Positions 1-14,847 of a DNA stretch of 64,000 nt are shown here, piece by piece. The DNA is taken from NCBI GenBank assembly GCA_018350325.1, contig JAEVLN010000016.1:362193-426192 (forward strand), read 5' to 3'. The translations under genes and the position numbers were made by a program. Under the pieces are notes generated by a model. The model saw only the letters and a list, made by a program, of their open reading frames with translations, was not told where the DNA came from and did no database searches. The DNA comes from Globodera rostochiensis. Its lineage: Eukaryota; Nematoda; Chromadorea; Rhabditida; Heteroderidae. How positions within the stretch are numbered: the first letter of the stretch is position 1; each line of letters opens with the position of its first letter.

Positions 1-412
1 AATAAACGAGTAAATTTTTTCTAATGTGAATGGATCGGAAGGGTGGGCCTGTTAGTGCAACCCCAAAAGCATTGAATGCTTTTTCAACAAAAATTTTAAA
101 AATTCTAAAAGATTTACTGAAAATTGAACTGTTTTTGGGGAAAAATTGCTTAAGAAAAATGCAATGAAATCCAAAAAAGCGCCTCTAAGGATTGACTTTT
201 TAACAAATTAGCCCCCCCCCCCGAAAAAAAGCTCTGGCTACGGCCTTGATTCACATTAGAAAAAATTTATTTATTTTTACAGATCAAGAAATCCGCAAAA
301 TATCGTTATCTGCAAATGTCAGGGTCACGGAACTTTTCGTTATTCCGCTGAGCTATCGCTCAGACAGAACTACAAGATAAAGTTAAATTCTACGAAAAAA
401 AACAAATAAAAC
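1..412. repeat. Repeat-derived sequence, no coding exon seen
   Basis: AT-rich sequence with a C-run next to the phrase CTCTGGCTACGGCCTTG near 220-250. This resembles the right end of the CAAGGGCGTAGCCAGG-type hAT-like miniature elements found elsewhere in the window. The minus strand probably forms intron of the bL21m gene, since its second exon ends with a GT donor at 412. I found no third exon here. Confidence 0.5.
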
Positions 413-809
413 CTTTTCCAATATAATTTCTTCCCCGACATCCAACGGAATGTTGTGTTCGATGTGAATTACGTCATCCTGAATCACCTTATACTGCCTC
501 TGAATTTACAAGTAATCAACAAAAAAATAATTATTTATTAGATACCCCTTGAATATAAATAACTGCAAAAAGCATCCGAGTCGGGTCATCAATTGCGCTT
601 GAAATGTTTTCCACTACCCATTTCCGACGCTCCGCGAGATCATATGCTTCCGGCTCCAAAACAGTGCTTTTGATGAGTGGCTTTTTAACAGTAAGCTGCC
701 GAGATGATGACGCAGTGTTCGATGAAAATTTTTGCGAATTCGTTAAAATTGAACGAGGTCGCAGTGTACACAAAAAAGCAGGCAAACAGCGAGAGGTAAA
801 CTTATGCAT
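413..809 (-). CDS. mrpl-21: Mitochondrial ribosomal protein bL21m (5' two exons)
   Basis: A subunit of the mitochondrial large ribosomal particle, expected in the matrix. Two exons are visible, 809-546 and 499-413, separated by a 46-bp GT..AG intron in phase 0. The first 50 residues are rich in Arg, Lys, Ser and Thr with no acidic residue, as in a mitochondrial presequence. From about residue 80 the sequence FAVIYIQG, then QYKVIQDDVIHI and PLDVGEEIILEK, matches the opening strands of the bL21 fold (the FAVV-x-I-x-G-x-Q-YKV pattern). The second exon ends at a GT donor, so the C-terminal third (the usual VLLVG and zinc-free tail region) must lie beyond the left edge of the window or be lost. 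The start is the first ATG of the open frame. Identification rests on motif recognition only. Confidence 0.72.
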
Positions 810-922
810 TAAGAATTATGAACCTGTAAATTATCAATACGAAGGATTTCGAGTAACCCAAAAACTCTGCCTGTCTTACAAAATTCCAGTAATAGTCGTT
901 GCAACTTCCTGTCAAAAAGAGC

Positions 923-1277
923 GGTAATACTCTAGTTTGTACCCCCCCCCCTTTTTGAAAAAATACAAAATTTTTAAAAAGTCATATAAAACATGTTTCC
1001 GGGGGGTTTTCGGGGTCGCTAATCACGGTTCTGACATTTATTTTACCCAGTTTCGAACCCCGAACCCGAATTCGAACAATTTTTCGAGAATTCAAAATTT
1101 TTCAAAATACAATTTTAGCATCAAAATCATTCAAAAAGCATAAAATTACAACGAAAAAGCAAATAATGACCGAATTCATGTTTTTTGAATGATTTTGAGG
1201 CTAAAATTGTATTTTGAAAAATTTTGTATTTTTTCAAAAAAGGAGGGGGGGGGGGGGGTACAAACTAGAGTATTACC
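923..1277. mobile_element. Foldback MITE, GGTAATACT ends
   Basis: Near-perfect palindrome with ends GGTAATACTCTAGTTTGTAC and its complement, each followed inward by a run of C (left) or G (right). It is flanked by the 8-bp direct repeat AAAAGAGC (915-922 and 1278-1285). No coding capacity. Copies or halves recur at 3509, 7489, 14848-15271, about 42030-42490 and about 59520-60560. An 8-bp target duplication with GG termini would fit hAT- or Merlin-type transposition; I cannot decide which. Confidence 0.85.
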
Positions 1278-2525
1278 AAAAGAGCAAGCAATTTCACATA
1301 GCGGAATTTCAAAAATTTTTTGGAAAAAGGGAGGTGGGGTCCGGCGGTACCGATAGGCGCCGCCGGCAAAAATAAACTAATACCTCCGATTTGGGAGCCC
1401 TGGTTAAGAGATTTGGTAATGGTGTCTTTTACTGGTCCCGTTTTTTTTTTAAATTTTAATGGAGGTTTTAAGCAATTCTGAGAAGTACTCGGGGGTTATC
1501 GAGGTCGCTGATTACGAATATGACATCAGATTTAGCATATGACATCATCTAATCTATGATTTCAACATCTAAGATTTCTTGAAAAAAATTACAATTTTTT
1601 CAAAGTCGCTAAAAAGGTGTTTCTAGGGGTAATCGGGGGCGTAGAAACCGAATCAGACCGTTTTATAGTAGTTTTGTGCTTTTTGAATGATTTTAAAGCC
1701 AAAATTAATTTTTAAATTTTTCGAGATTTTGAAAAAATGTTAGAATTCGGGTCTGAGTAGAATTCGGGTCTGAGTTTTGGAATTGGAGACCCCAAATCGT
1801 TCTCTTCCCATCATAAATAAACCACTCTTGATAACGCCATTCCCGCAAATAAAGTTCCCTCCCCCTATTTTGGCATGCCACGCTCTTCTGATAAAATTCC
1901 TTCCTTAGTCGAGTAATGACCCTTTCGGCTCCCCCCCCCCCTTAAAAGCCCCCCCCCCCCACACCGTCGACCCCCACTCCTCAAACTGATTCAAAAATAA
2001 CGAAAAGTCTGCCAATTTTCTGTGAAAAACTTCCGGATTTTTGCTTAAAAGTACGGAAACCGGAATTCCGGACCCAAAAATGCTCGGAAATCCGGTTGTA
2101 CATCCTTGATACACACATACCTACCTTAGTCGAGAGATTACCCTTTCGGCTCGCCCCACCCCACTCTTGACTCCTATTTAAAAGCCCCTCCCCCTGCACC
2201 CCAAACAACACACACTTCTTTCTCCCGACTCTAAGCCTAAGCCTAAAATTTTAGACGTGAAAATCCCAAAATAAGTCCAAATAACCTGGTCAAAACGACG
2301 AATTGCCTGGCTGGAACATGTTTTCGTGCATGAATTTTAGTGTGTAGCAAAATTTCGTTTTTTTGTTGAATTCATAATTTTTTTGATATTTACATATACA
2401 GTAAAAGAGCCCAATTGGCTTTGTTTGCACCTTTTTTTGTTGATCCACATCATATTGGATGATAGTATCGGCACCGTCGACCCCCTCCCCAAACTGATCC
2501 AAAAATAACGAAAAGTCCGCTGCTG

Positions 2526-3315
2526 TACAACTCGCCTATGTAACATTTCGCCTACGGAACATTTCGCCTACGCAACATTTCGCCTACAAAGCCAAAAGGT
2601 AACATTTCGCCTACAAGGTTAAAATGTTACAACTCGCCTACGCAACATTTCGCCTACACAGTCAAAAAGCAACATTTCGCCTACAAATTTTAAAAATTCA
2701 ATTTTTAACATTTCCTTTGACAAATTTAAGGCTTATTTGGCTAGATCAAAAGCAAAAGCATTGTAAAATCCATCTTCACAGACGTATACCTAATTATTTA
2801 TATTAGTAGATAAAGGAAAATGAATTTTGAAAAAAATGGGTCTGAAAAGGAAGATCCAAGAAGAGCCAAGCGCAAAGCTTCAAAAATTTTCGGCCAAGCA
2901 AGGAAGGACGTCACCTGCGAGGTTTTTGAGCACTTCGACAAATGTTAAGACGGTAAATGCCCAGTTTCGCAAAAACAACAGAGGTGCCTAGATGAGAGAA
3001 CAATTCTATTGACAAAATCTATTTAATTATTCATTTTGTATCATTTCTTTGTTGCCAGAGTTAATAAAATTGAAGCTTTAATTGCATTACAAAATGCTTA
3101 ATCGTTTGTCAAAGAAAATTTTTAAAAAAAAGAATTTTTAAAATTTGTAGGCGAAATGTTGCTTTTTGACTGGGTAGGCGAAATGTAGCATTTTAAACCT
3201 GTAGGCGAAATGTTGCCTATTGGCTGTGTAGGCAAAATGTAAATAGGCGAAATGTTGTGTAGGCGAAGTGTTGCTTTTTGGCTTTGTAGGCGAAATGTTA
3301 CATAGGCGAGTTGTA
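2526..3315. mobile_element. Array-terminated foldback element, AACATTTCGCCTAC unit
   Basis: The left end carries about seven tandem-like copies of AACATTTCGCCTAC (2526-2690). The right end carries the inverted array GTAGGCGAAATGTTGC (3150-3300). The outermost 30 bases of the two ends are reverse complements (TACAACTCGCCTATG...). The middle is AT-rich and holds one short open frame. No clean target duplication could be read. Confidence 0.75.
2820..2948 (+). pseudogene. Short open frame with BED-finger-like tail
   Basis: A 42-codon frame starting at an ATG, basic in the middle (DPRRAKRKASKIF) and ending VTCEVFEHFDKC before a stop. Downstream bases in the same frame add a further Cys. The CEVFEHF arrangement resembles the start of a BED zinc finger, the DNA-binding domain common in hAT transposases. 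It lies in the centre of an array-terminated element and may be a transposase remnant. It is too short for a firm assignment, and I could not recognise any ribonuclease-H fold around it. Confidence 0.3.
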
Positions 3316-3504
3316 GTGGCGCCGCGACTTTGAAAAAATTGTAATTTTTTTCAAGAAATCTTTAGATGTTGAAATCATAGATTAGATGATGTCATATTCG
3401 TAATCAGCGACCTCGATAACCCCCGAGTACTTCTCAGAATTGCTTAAAACCTCCATTAAAATTTAAAAAAAAAACGGGACCAGTAAAAGACACCATTACC
3501 AGAG

Positions 3505-4890
3505 ATTTGGGTAATACTGTGCTTTGTGCCCCCCCCCTTTTTTTGAAAAAATAAAAGACTTTTAAGTCATATAAACAAGGTCCCGGGGGTTTTCGGGGTC
3601 GCTGATCACGATTCTGACATTTATTTTACCCAATTCCGCAATGCGAGGCCATTTCGTGCATTTGAATCGATTTGTTAATTTTTTGTGAAATTTTTTTTTC
3701 GAAAAATTGTTCGAATTCGGGATTACCCGTACGTTTTGCCTCCTATCATTTTGCCTCTTGCCTCCGGTACGTTTTGCCTCCCCAGCAAAAATGGGCGTTT
3801 TGCCTCCCCAGCAAAAATGGACGTTTTGCCTCCCCAGCAAAAATGTTACATTTTGCCAAAACTCATCAAAAATTTCGGTCAATTTCGAACCCCGGACCTG
3901 AATTCGAAGGTTTTTCGATTTCGAAATTTTTTCGTTCGGATAGACCAGGGCTGCGATCGGGTAAAGTCAATTCCCAAGTACAAGCATGCTGAGTTCCAAG
4001 TACATAATGGCCAATTTTACGAATTCCAAGTACGCTCAAAAATTTTTTCCAAAATCAAAAATTTGTGCAGATTGGTGCACGGGAAGACAGAATTTAAGCC
4101 AAAAATATCCATTTTGGCCATGTTTAAGTGGTTCAAAAACCGGTTCAAACATTTTTCCTAAACTTTTGACTGTTTTTCGGAGCTCGGCTCGTCGAGACAA
4201 AGGATTGGTATATAATTTATGCAGTTTTGGAGTGGGGCGTTCACTGCAGTACACCCAGACATTCAAACACGTGGTCAAAATCATTCAAGAAACGTAACAT
4301 TGCCAAAACGTACCGGAGGCAAAACGTAGTGTAACCCTTAGTTAACCTTTTTCGACAGAACGGATTGCGATAGTAATTCTAAATTTAAAAAAGATACAAC
4401 ACTTCCAAATTAAATGAAATTAATATAAAAAGTGGTTGAAGCGCCCAAATTTTTTTATAAACTAAATCCCGAACCTGAATTCGAACATTTTTTCAAAAAT
4501 TTTCAGAAATTAATCTTGGTTTTCAACGTTATAAAAAGCGCACAATTACAACAAAAAGGCAAGCAATGATCGAATTCATGCTTTTTGATCGATTTTGAGC
4601 CCCAAAATTTTTGAAAAATTCAGAATTTCTGAAAAATTTATTCGATTCAGGTCCGGGGTTCGAAATTGGCTGAAAAGGAAACCAGATGCGGATTCTATGC
4701 CCCCGAATACCCCCTAGAGAACATCTTTTCTCGACTTTGAAAATTTTGTGTTTTTAAAAAAAAAAATCATTTAGATGTTGTCTTATGACAAATCTGATGT
4801 CATATTCGTGTTCAGCGGCCCAATAACCCCCGAGTACTTCCAAGAATTGCATAAAAACCTTCAAATACCGCTCATTAAATGCTTTTTGTT
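3505..4890. repeat. Mixed repeat fragments, TTTTGCCTCC array
   Basis: Contains a one-sided GGTAATACT element end (3509), an array of ACGTTTTGCCTCCCCAGCAA-type units (about 3735-3850), and inverted-repeat fragments with the GAATTCGAACAATTTTTC phrase (about 4460-4700). Open frames here are products of the repeats. No gene seen. Confidence 0.6.
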
Positions 4891-5110
4891 ACTAGAAAAA
4901 CGAGTTGAATCAGAAAAAACGAGTTGAATCAGAAAAAACGAGTTGAATCAGAAAAACGAGTTGATCCAAAAACGAGTTGATTAAAAAACGAGTTGGTGAA
5001 AAACGAGTTGATATTTTACCGTTTGGGCCCCGACGTTTGGGCCCCGTCGTTTGGACCCCGGGGACGTCCCCCGCCGTTTGGGGCCCGGACGTTTGGGAAC
5101 CCGCCACTTT
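4890..5110. repeat. Two adjacent short tandem arrays
   Basis: A run of AAAACGAGTTGAATCAG-like units (4890-5010) is followed at once by GACGTTTGGGCCCC-like units (5025-5105). Both look like single ends of array-terminated elements whose partner ends are not visible nearby. Confidence 0.65.
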
Positions 5111-5759
5111 CAAAGGGGAGTTTGGCCGCAAATTGCCGAGCTTTTTTATTTATTAAGAATTTTTTTCAAAGGAACAATACATAACAAAAAAACAATCAAA
5201 GACAACATCTGAAAATTTGCAGGACATTTAAAGGTTCATTTGTGATTTTGGGATCAATTTTACTTAACAAATTGAGTCAAAATAGAGACCGGACTTTTGA
5301 AAAATCCGAGATCGAGGCCTGGACTCCCGAGATAAAAAATCTCGAAATTTCGAGAGTCCAGGTCTCGGAGTTTTCGACAACTTTCCGAGATTCTACATCA
5401 ATTACCTGTTCACTATTTTTTGGCGCTGGCTTGCCATTTGAGCGCCGTCGCTCAATGGCAACTTCGCACGCTCGTGTCTCGAAACGGGCCAACTCCGTCC
5501 CAGCCAACTCCGTCCCAGCTACAAATTTTAGATTCAAAAGAGTGATACTCTAAATTTTTCAAATTTCGAAAAAGCATAGGGGGGACCCTTATTTTCAACA
5601 TTTTTGAAAAAGGTTTTTATTCTTAAATAGCTTAGAAATATGTTATTAAATGCATTGATTACGAATTCTTAATTAGAAAATCAATTGGGCATTTAAAATG
5701 GGTTTTGAACCGGTTAAATTTTTAAAATTAAGGAAAAACCGATTTTTGAGTAACTCCAA

Positions 5760-5870
5760 AGTCGGATTGGATTAGGCCTAAGCCTTATGAACCCTAAACT
5801 AGGGTGGCTTAGGCCTAAGCCTTATGAACCCTAAACTAGGGTGGCTTAGGCCTAAGCCTAACGAACCCCA
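5760..5870. repeat. Telomere-like repeat, TTAGGC-derived
   Basis: Three units containing GGCTTAGGCCTAAGCC, i.e. TTAGGC joined head-to-head with GCCTAA. TTAGGC is the nematode telomere hexamer. Similar patches occur at 9310-9370, 19795-19940, 59885-59935 and 61235-61295. Confidence 0.7.
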
Positions 5871-5876
5871 AGCTAG

Positions 5877-6535
5877 ATGCTGATATTCACAATGCTAAAG
5901 ATTGAAATCTGCAGATTCCTAGCTGTAGCTAGGGTATCTGCAGATTGAAAAATCTACAGCTTGAAATCCGTATTCACAAGGTTAAGGATAGTTTGAGCTG
6001 CAGCTACCTAACACCCCAATCCGCCTTAAACTTCAAAATATTGGCATGTTTATTGTTGCTGCAGCGGTTTTGCATAATATTGCAATTATTCGTAATGCAC
6101 CTAATTTTGATGATGATGAACTCGATGATGTTCAACCTGAACCAGAAGATGCACAGGCTGTTGTTGGTGCTGGAATATCGATAGTTTTGCTTTTCGAGCA
6201 AATATTGCTCAGACATTTTTAACTTTAATTCATAATAATTATGGTTATTAAAAATATTTTAAATTATTTAGGCAGAATTAGACCATTTATAAACTTTATT
6301 TTTAAAGCAATTCTAACAAACTATCCTCATCGAGAGGAGGCTAAGGATTTTCAGCTGTAGATACACTAGCCGATACCCAATCCTTAGCAATGTGAATAAG
6401 GGATAAGGATGGCGCTATGGATAGGGATTATTTTGCTAGTTCGGAATACGGATACCCTAGCCGTAGCATTGTGTATACGGATTTATCTGCAGCTAACGGT
6501 TTATCTGCAGATAGTTAGCATTGTGAATATCAGCA
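5877..6535. mobile_element. Decayed PIF/Harbinger-like element
   Basis: Bounded by the inverted repeats TGCTGATATTCACAATGCTA (5878) and its complement (6514-6534), with subterminal inverted copies of TAGCTGCAGAT-like sequence. It encloses a fragment of Harbinger nuclease. The assignment rests on the internal protein fragment. Confidence 0.6.
6001..6222 (+). pseudogene. HARBI1-like nuclease C-terminal fragment
   Basis: An open frame of 73 codons with no start of its own. It contains [19 protein letters not shown] followed by an acidic stretch (DDDELDD, then PEPEDAQ). The helix ending VLHNI followed by an acidic tail is the hallmark of the C-terminus of PIF/Harbinger DDE nucleases. The DDE catalytic part is missing upstream, so this is a dead remnant. 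Confidence 0.65.
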
Positions 6536-7488
6536 AAGAGTGACTTACAAATAAACCAGATCAATCCCCATTTGATTATTGAAGTGCTTAGGGGATTTCG
6601 GGCAATTACCGAATGAACGCTTGAATTTTACAATTACTTCTTTTGTTTAACTTTGAAAAAATCTTTGTTAAAATTTTTGTTTTTCTGAGGAGTTTACTTT
6701 TTTGTAGCTGGGACGGAGTTGGGTCGGGACGGAGTTGGGTCGGGACGGAGTTAGCTCGGGACGAAGTTGACTGGGACGGAGTTGGGTCGGGACGGAGTTA
6801 ACTCGGGACGGAGTTGGGGACGGAGTTGGCGGGACGGAGTCGACCCCTACTCCTCGAGCCTCCCCCCACCCTTGCGCATCTATGGATTTCAACATCTGAT
6901 TTTTGAAAACAAAATGAAAATGTTTTTCAATGTCGGTAAAAAGGTGATTCTAGGGGTATCCGGGGGAATTTCTACACTATATGGGAGTGGTTCGATCCGA
7001 ATAAAAATACTACCAATCGGCTCCTCTCTAAGCCTAACGCACGAATCTGAAAAAATTTTTCCGCGGAAACCACTTTGAAGCAAGTTATGAGCTGAAGTGT
7101 CTTTTTCAGTGGAGCCTCAGTTGTCCACTGATTAAAATGGGCAAAATCACCCCAAATCGATTCCTCTCGTCGAGCGGAGTAAGAATCCGTAAATGTTTGT
7201 CAAAATAAAGCTGCATAAACTTTAAAGTTTAAACCAAAAAATCCCGCCCTACGAGTTCTATGTATCTATATGCTTGTGCTCTTTCTAAATGCTTTCCATT
7301 TTTCTGCTATGTTTCCCTTTTCTGGGCCAGAAATTTTGAAGGAGGGCAGTGAATTCGGGCAGAATGGATTTTTTCTCCCTTCTCGTCTCTTTCTGCACGC
7401 AAAAAAGGTTATTGACCAGAATATTCTCATTTCTTTTATTTCCTCCACTCTCATTTATTTGTATTTTGACGTTCTTTTAGAACTTTCG

Positions 7489-7780
7489 GTAATACTCAAG
7501 TTTGTACCACCCATTTTTTGGAAAAATGGAAAAATCCGACAAGAAAAGTGTGTTTCTAGGGGTATTCGGAGGAGTAGAAGCCGAATCTGACCTCTACTTT
7601 TACCAATTTCAAAGTCCGGGCCGATTCGAACACTCCCCCCCCGTCCGAATCCCCCCCCCGTCCGAATCCCCCCCCCCCCGTCCGAATCCCCCCCAAGCCA
7701 AAAATGGTCCGAATCCCCCCCCCCCGTCCGAATCCCCCCCAAGCCAAAAATGGTCCGAATCCCCCCCCCCCCGTCCGAAT
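7489..7780. repeat. C-rich satellite (GTCCGAATCCCCC) and MITE end
   Basis: Starts with a GGTAATACT element end and becomes a tandem array of CCGTCCGAATCCCCCCC with an interspersed CAAGCCAAAAATG. The array resumes at 8483-8697 on the other side of an inserted hAT-like element. The Gly/Asp-rich open frames on the minus strand are by-products. Confidence 0.75.
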
Positions 7781-8482
7781 CAGGGATGGGCGGAAATTTA
7801 TTTTCAAAAAAACGGAAAACGGAAAAACGTAAAAGGGCTAAAAACAACGGAACATTTTCAAATAAAATAAAAAATTATTTTTTTTTAAATAATTTATTTA
7901 ATAAATATTTTTTGAATATTAACAGTAGTTATTTTGAAAAATTTTGAAGGATGTCTTTTTTTCAGCGGCCTTCTAAATCTATTTTAGGCTTTTGGGTGGG
8001 GGGGGGGGGTCGGCGATGCCGATAGGCGCCGCCGGAAGAATTTTTTTAAAAAACTTAACAAGATTTGTTAAGAAAATCGCTCCAAAAATGAAAATGGAAA
8101 ACAAAATCCCCCAAATGTTTTTTGATTTCGTCCAACAAAAAATGAATGAAAAGCTTGTGAATTGTCATATAAAATGTTTGTTTGTAATTGGAAAAAGTTA
8201 AAAAGAATTTTTAAAAATTGTTTAACCACCGTAACTGTACAGAAAATAAGAAATAATCACTGACACAGTAGGGGATCTGAACCCCCACCCACACTTACCT
8301 CCCCACACCAACCACTCACCATTACACCACAACCAAACAGCAATCCAATTCTCCAAAAATCCCATTCTTAGGGGTGTATATTTTTTCCGTTTTTTTCCGT
8401 TAAAAAGGGCATTTTAACGGAAAACGGAAAAAAAGGCCCAAAAACAACGGAAAAACGGAAAACGGAATTCCGCCCATCCCTG
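7781..8482. mobile_element. hAT-like element, CAGGGATGGGCGG ends
   Basis: Ends CAGGGATGGGCGGAA and TTCCGCCCATCCCTG, flanked by the 8-bp duplication GTCCGAAT (7773-7780 and 8483-8490). The ends are filled with ACGGAAAAACGG-type short repeats. The interior holds a G-run plus CGATGCCGATAGGCGCCGCC module and an intact tRNA-derived SINE on the minus strand. Confidence 0.88.
8250..8334 (-). repeat. tRNA-derived SINE
   Basis: Read on the minus strand it has an A-box-like TGGTGTAATGG and a B-box-like GGGTTCAGATCCC about 50 bases apart, then CTACTGTGTCAGTGATTATTTC. There is no tRNA cloverleaf fold that I can draw, so it is tRNA-derived rather than a working tRNA. Related copies are at 20627-20696, 31770-31820 and 32050-32105. 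Confidence 0.65.
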
Positions 8483-8697
8483 GTCCGAATCCCCCCACAG
8501 CAAAGTTCTCGAATCCCCCCCTCCCCGTCCGAATCCCCCCAAGCCAAAAATGGTCCGAATCCCCCCACAGCAAAGTTCTCGAATCCNNNNNNNNNNGTTC
8601 TCGAATCCTCCCCTCCCCGTCCGAATCCCCCCCTAAGCCAAAAATGGTCCGAATCCCCCCCCCCCTCCCCGTCCGAATCCCCCCCAAGCCAAAATCA
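8483..8697. repeat. C-rich satellite, second block
   Basis: Continuation of the CCGTCCGAATCCCCCCC array with AAAAATGG and ACAGCAAAGTTCTC spacers. Interrupted by the assembly gap at 8587-8596. Confidence 0.75.
8587..8596. other. Assembly gap (10 N)
   Basis: Ten undetermined bases inside the C-rich tandem array. The true array length is therefore unknown. Confidence 0.99.
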
Positions 8698-8906
8698 AGG
8701 AGAGTTGATTAATATATAATATCAGGAAAAACAAAAGTTTTTGATATTCTTCAATTTTTTCCAATATAAAAATCATACTCTTTATCAAAGAATGTTGTTG
8801 TAATTTTGTGGTGCATTTTGTTGTAATTTTGTGCTTTTTTGAAAACACCTTTATTACCAGAATTGATTGCCATCGTTTTATTAATTTTATATTTATTCCT
8901 CTGAAA

Positions 8907-12727
<3,821 letters not shown>

Positions 12728-13578
12728 TTTTGTAACGCCTACGTTGTTTTCTCATTTCTGCTTTCAAAGGGCTAACCAATTTTAATTAAGAGTTGTCTTG
12801 TTTCAAACTTTTTAACTTTTATTTAGTTTTCATGTTTTTCAAAATCAAGAATTGTGGATTAAGCTCCAATTTATATCGTTTGTCAAGAGTTAGGAGCCTT
12901 GCTTAAATTACTTGTCCATAGCGATCATCGCGTTTTTTCATCACCAAATAAAGAATTTGTTCGCCGTATTCACAAGCGTAACTATGTAATTAAAGCATTG
13001 AGGATAGGCAGCAGTCAGTAAAAAGTTTCAAAAGCACACAATTTTAGAATAAAAAATATTTTCCACAATGACCAAAGGGAGCACCCTTACGCATGGTTTC
13101 GTGCTCAGCGCGGCGAGAGGAGGAATGATATACCTATATAATTGATGTTTTGGCGGGCAGAATTTTTAGTCTCTAAAAAAGTCAATTTTTAGGAGTGCTT
13201 TTTTTTAATTGAAAAAGTCGATTTTTAGATGTGCATTTTTCGGGTTTTATTGCATTTTTATATTTCAAAAAAGGCCGAAATAGTTTTTTAAGACTTATTG
13301 TTCCTAAAAAATAAAGAACTATGAAATAGTTCCTATAAAATCGCTTAGAAACACTCGCGGTGATTGAAAAACATGATTTTCGTTCATTTCAGAGCAGGGG
13401 GGCGTTCAGGAAAAAAAATAGTTTAGGAACTAAAAATCCGGTCTTAAGTCCATATAAATCCGCGCTCTAGTTATCAAAAAAACTCAAAAAAAAAACAATG
13501 TCAACCCATTTTGGCCAACTTTTATTGGCTCAACTTCCTTCATAGAGACTCCCGGCGCAAAGAATAGGGAATCATGAG

Positions 13579-13847
13579 TAGGGTTGGCGGTTCCGAACCG
13601 GACCGTAGAACCGGGATTTTTTCGGTTCGGTTCTCCGGTTCGGTTCGGTCGGACCGAAAATTTCGGTTCGGTTTTTCGGTCCGGTTCGGTCGGACCGAAA
13701 ATTTCGGTTCGGCTCTTCGGTCCGGTTCGGTCGGACCGAAAATTTCGGTTCGGCTCTTCGGTCCGGTTCGGTCGGACCGAAAATTTCGGTTCGGTTCTTC
13801 GGTCCGGTTCGGTCGGACCGAAGAATTCTCAGGAACCGCCAACCCTA
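13579..13847. mobile_element. hAT-like element, TAGGGTTGGCGGTTCC ends
   Basis: Ends TAGGGTTGGCGGTTCCGAAC and its complement, flanked by the 8-bp duplication ATCATGAG (13571-13578 and 13848-13855). The whole interior is self-similar: TTCGGTCCGGTTCGGTCGGA units on both strands. The three apparent open frames are shadows of this repeat. Confidence 0.88.
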
Positions 13848-14847
13848 ATCATGAGTAGGGCTGGCATTTATATGCACATGCATATTTTTTTTCTGAACTG
13901 GAAACGGTCTGAAACGCACGAAACCGTGTTTTCAGCTTGGTTTGAAGCTTCTAGAGCGCATTTCCATGTGCATATTTCGCGATTTATGTGCATATTTTAT
14001 GCAGTGATCGGCCAGAAGGGTCGGTCGAAAAAGTCCAAAATGTTTCGGTCGGTACTTTTCGGTAAAGTACCAAAAAAGTACCGAAAAAAAATTGTCGGTA
14101 CTTTTTCGGTTTTCGGTACCAAAATTTTTTAGGGTAACTTTTAACAAAAAATCGTTTATTTTGGAAATCTTGGCTTATAAATATTTATAATTGAGTTTTG
14201 GGAGATTGCGGTTTAAAAAAATCAGCATTCGACCTGTTCCTGTCTAGTGGTAAGAATTATAAGTTTTTGGATCAGTTTATATGGGGGCTCGGCAGTGCCG
14301 CCGAGAAAATTTTTTATTTTTGATGGAATTTGTGAAGAAAAATGGCCCAAAAAATGCATCCAGAAGGGCTAAAAATGATTAAGAAAAATTAAAAAATCAA
14401 ATAAGATTTCAAATTTTTCCGGACATTATTGAAATCCAGATTCCGAGCTCTTATTTCCAAAAACTTTTAGGTTCAGAAAACAAGAGAAAATAAAATTTTA
14501 GCCGTTTTATTAGGGGAGGGGTTTTTGTAGGTGATCGGGGATGCCGATAGGCGTCGCCGTGAAGAAAAAATGAAAACTCTTACGGTCCAATTTCGATAAC
14601 TAAAATGGTAAAAAAAGTACCTAATTCTTTATGTAAATGAAGTTTTGAATCGGTTAAAATTTTTGAAAATTATATTGTTTTTCTTTGCCATGAAGTTAAT
14701 TAAAAGACACAAAAAACTACTTAACCACTAAGCCACGTGATATGAAGAATAAACGTTGAAATTCAAATATATTACCAATTTTTCCGTTCGGTACTTTTTT
14801 CGGGACTCAAATTTTGTTCGGTCGGTACTTCTACTAATTGAGACTTC

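Larger units (their letters stand above)
1415..3500. mobile_element. 2.1-kb inverted-repeat element with nested insertion
   Basis: Arms of about 165 bp (1415-1580 and 3345-3500) are inverted copies beginning GGTAATGGTGTC. The whole is flanked by the 8-bp duplication AGAGATTT (1407-1414 and 3501-3508). Inside lie C-rich sequence and an array-terminated foldback element (2526-3315). No transposase is visible apart from a small BED-like open frame within the nested element. Confidence 0.85.
5487..6850. mobile_element. Array-terminated element, GGACGGAGTTGGGTC unit
   Basis: The left end has two units CCAACTCCGTCCCAG (5487-5522). The right end has the inverted array GGACGGAGTTGGGTCG about eight times (6704-6848), ending in GTCGACCCC. 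The inner edges AACTCCGTCCCAGCTACAAA and its complement pair exactly. A PIF/Harbinger-like element sits inside. The flanks do not show a matching duplication, so the outer left end may be truncated. Confidence 0.6.

Noticed and set aside
604..927. 107-codon plus-strand frame
   Set aside because: Antisense shadow of the bL21m first exon running into a MITE.
7455..7870. Gly/Asp- and Pro-rich frames on both strands (also 8368-8687)
   Set aside because: Products of the GTCCGAATCCCCC satellite; no start context, no family, frame changes with run length.
13540..13858. Arg/Phe/Gly-rich frames over 90 codons
   Set aside because: Fully inside the TTCGG-repeat hAT-like element and present on both strands because the sequence is palindromic.
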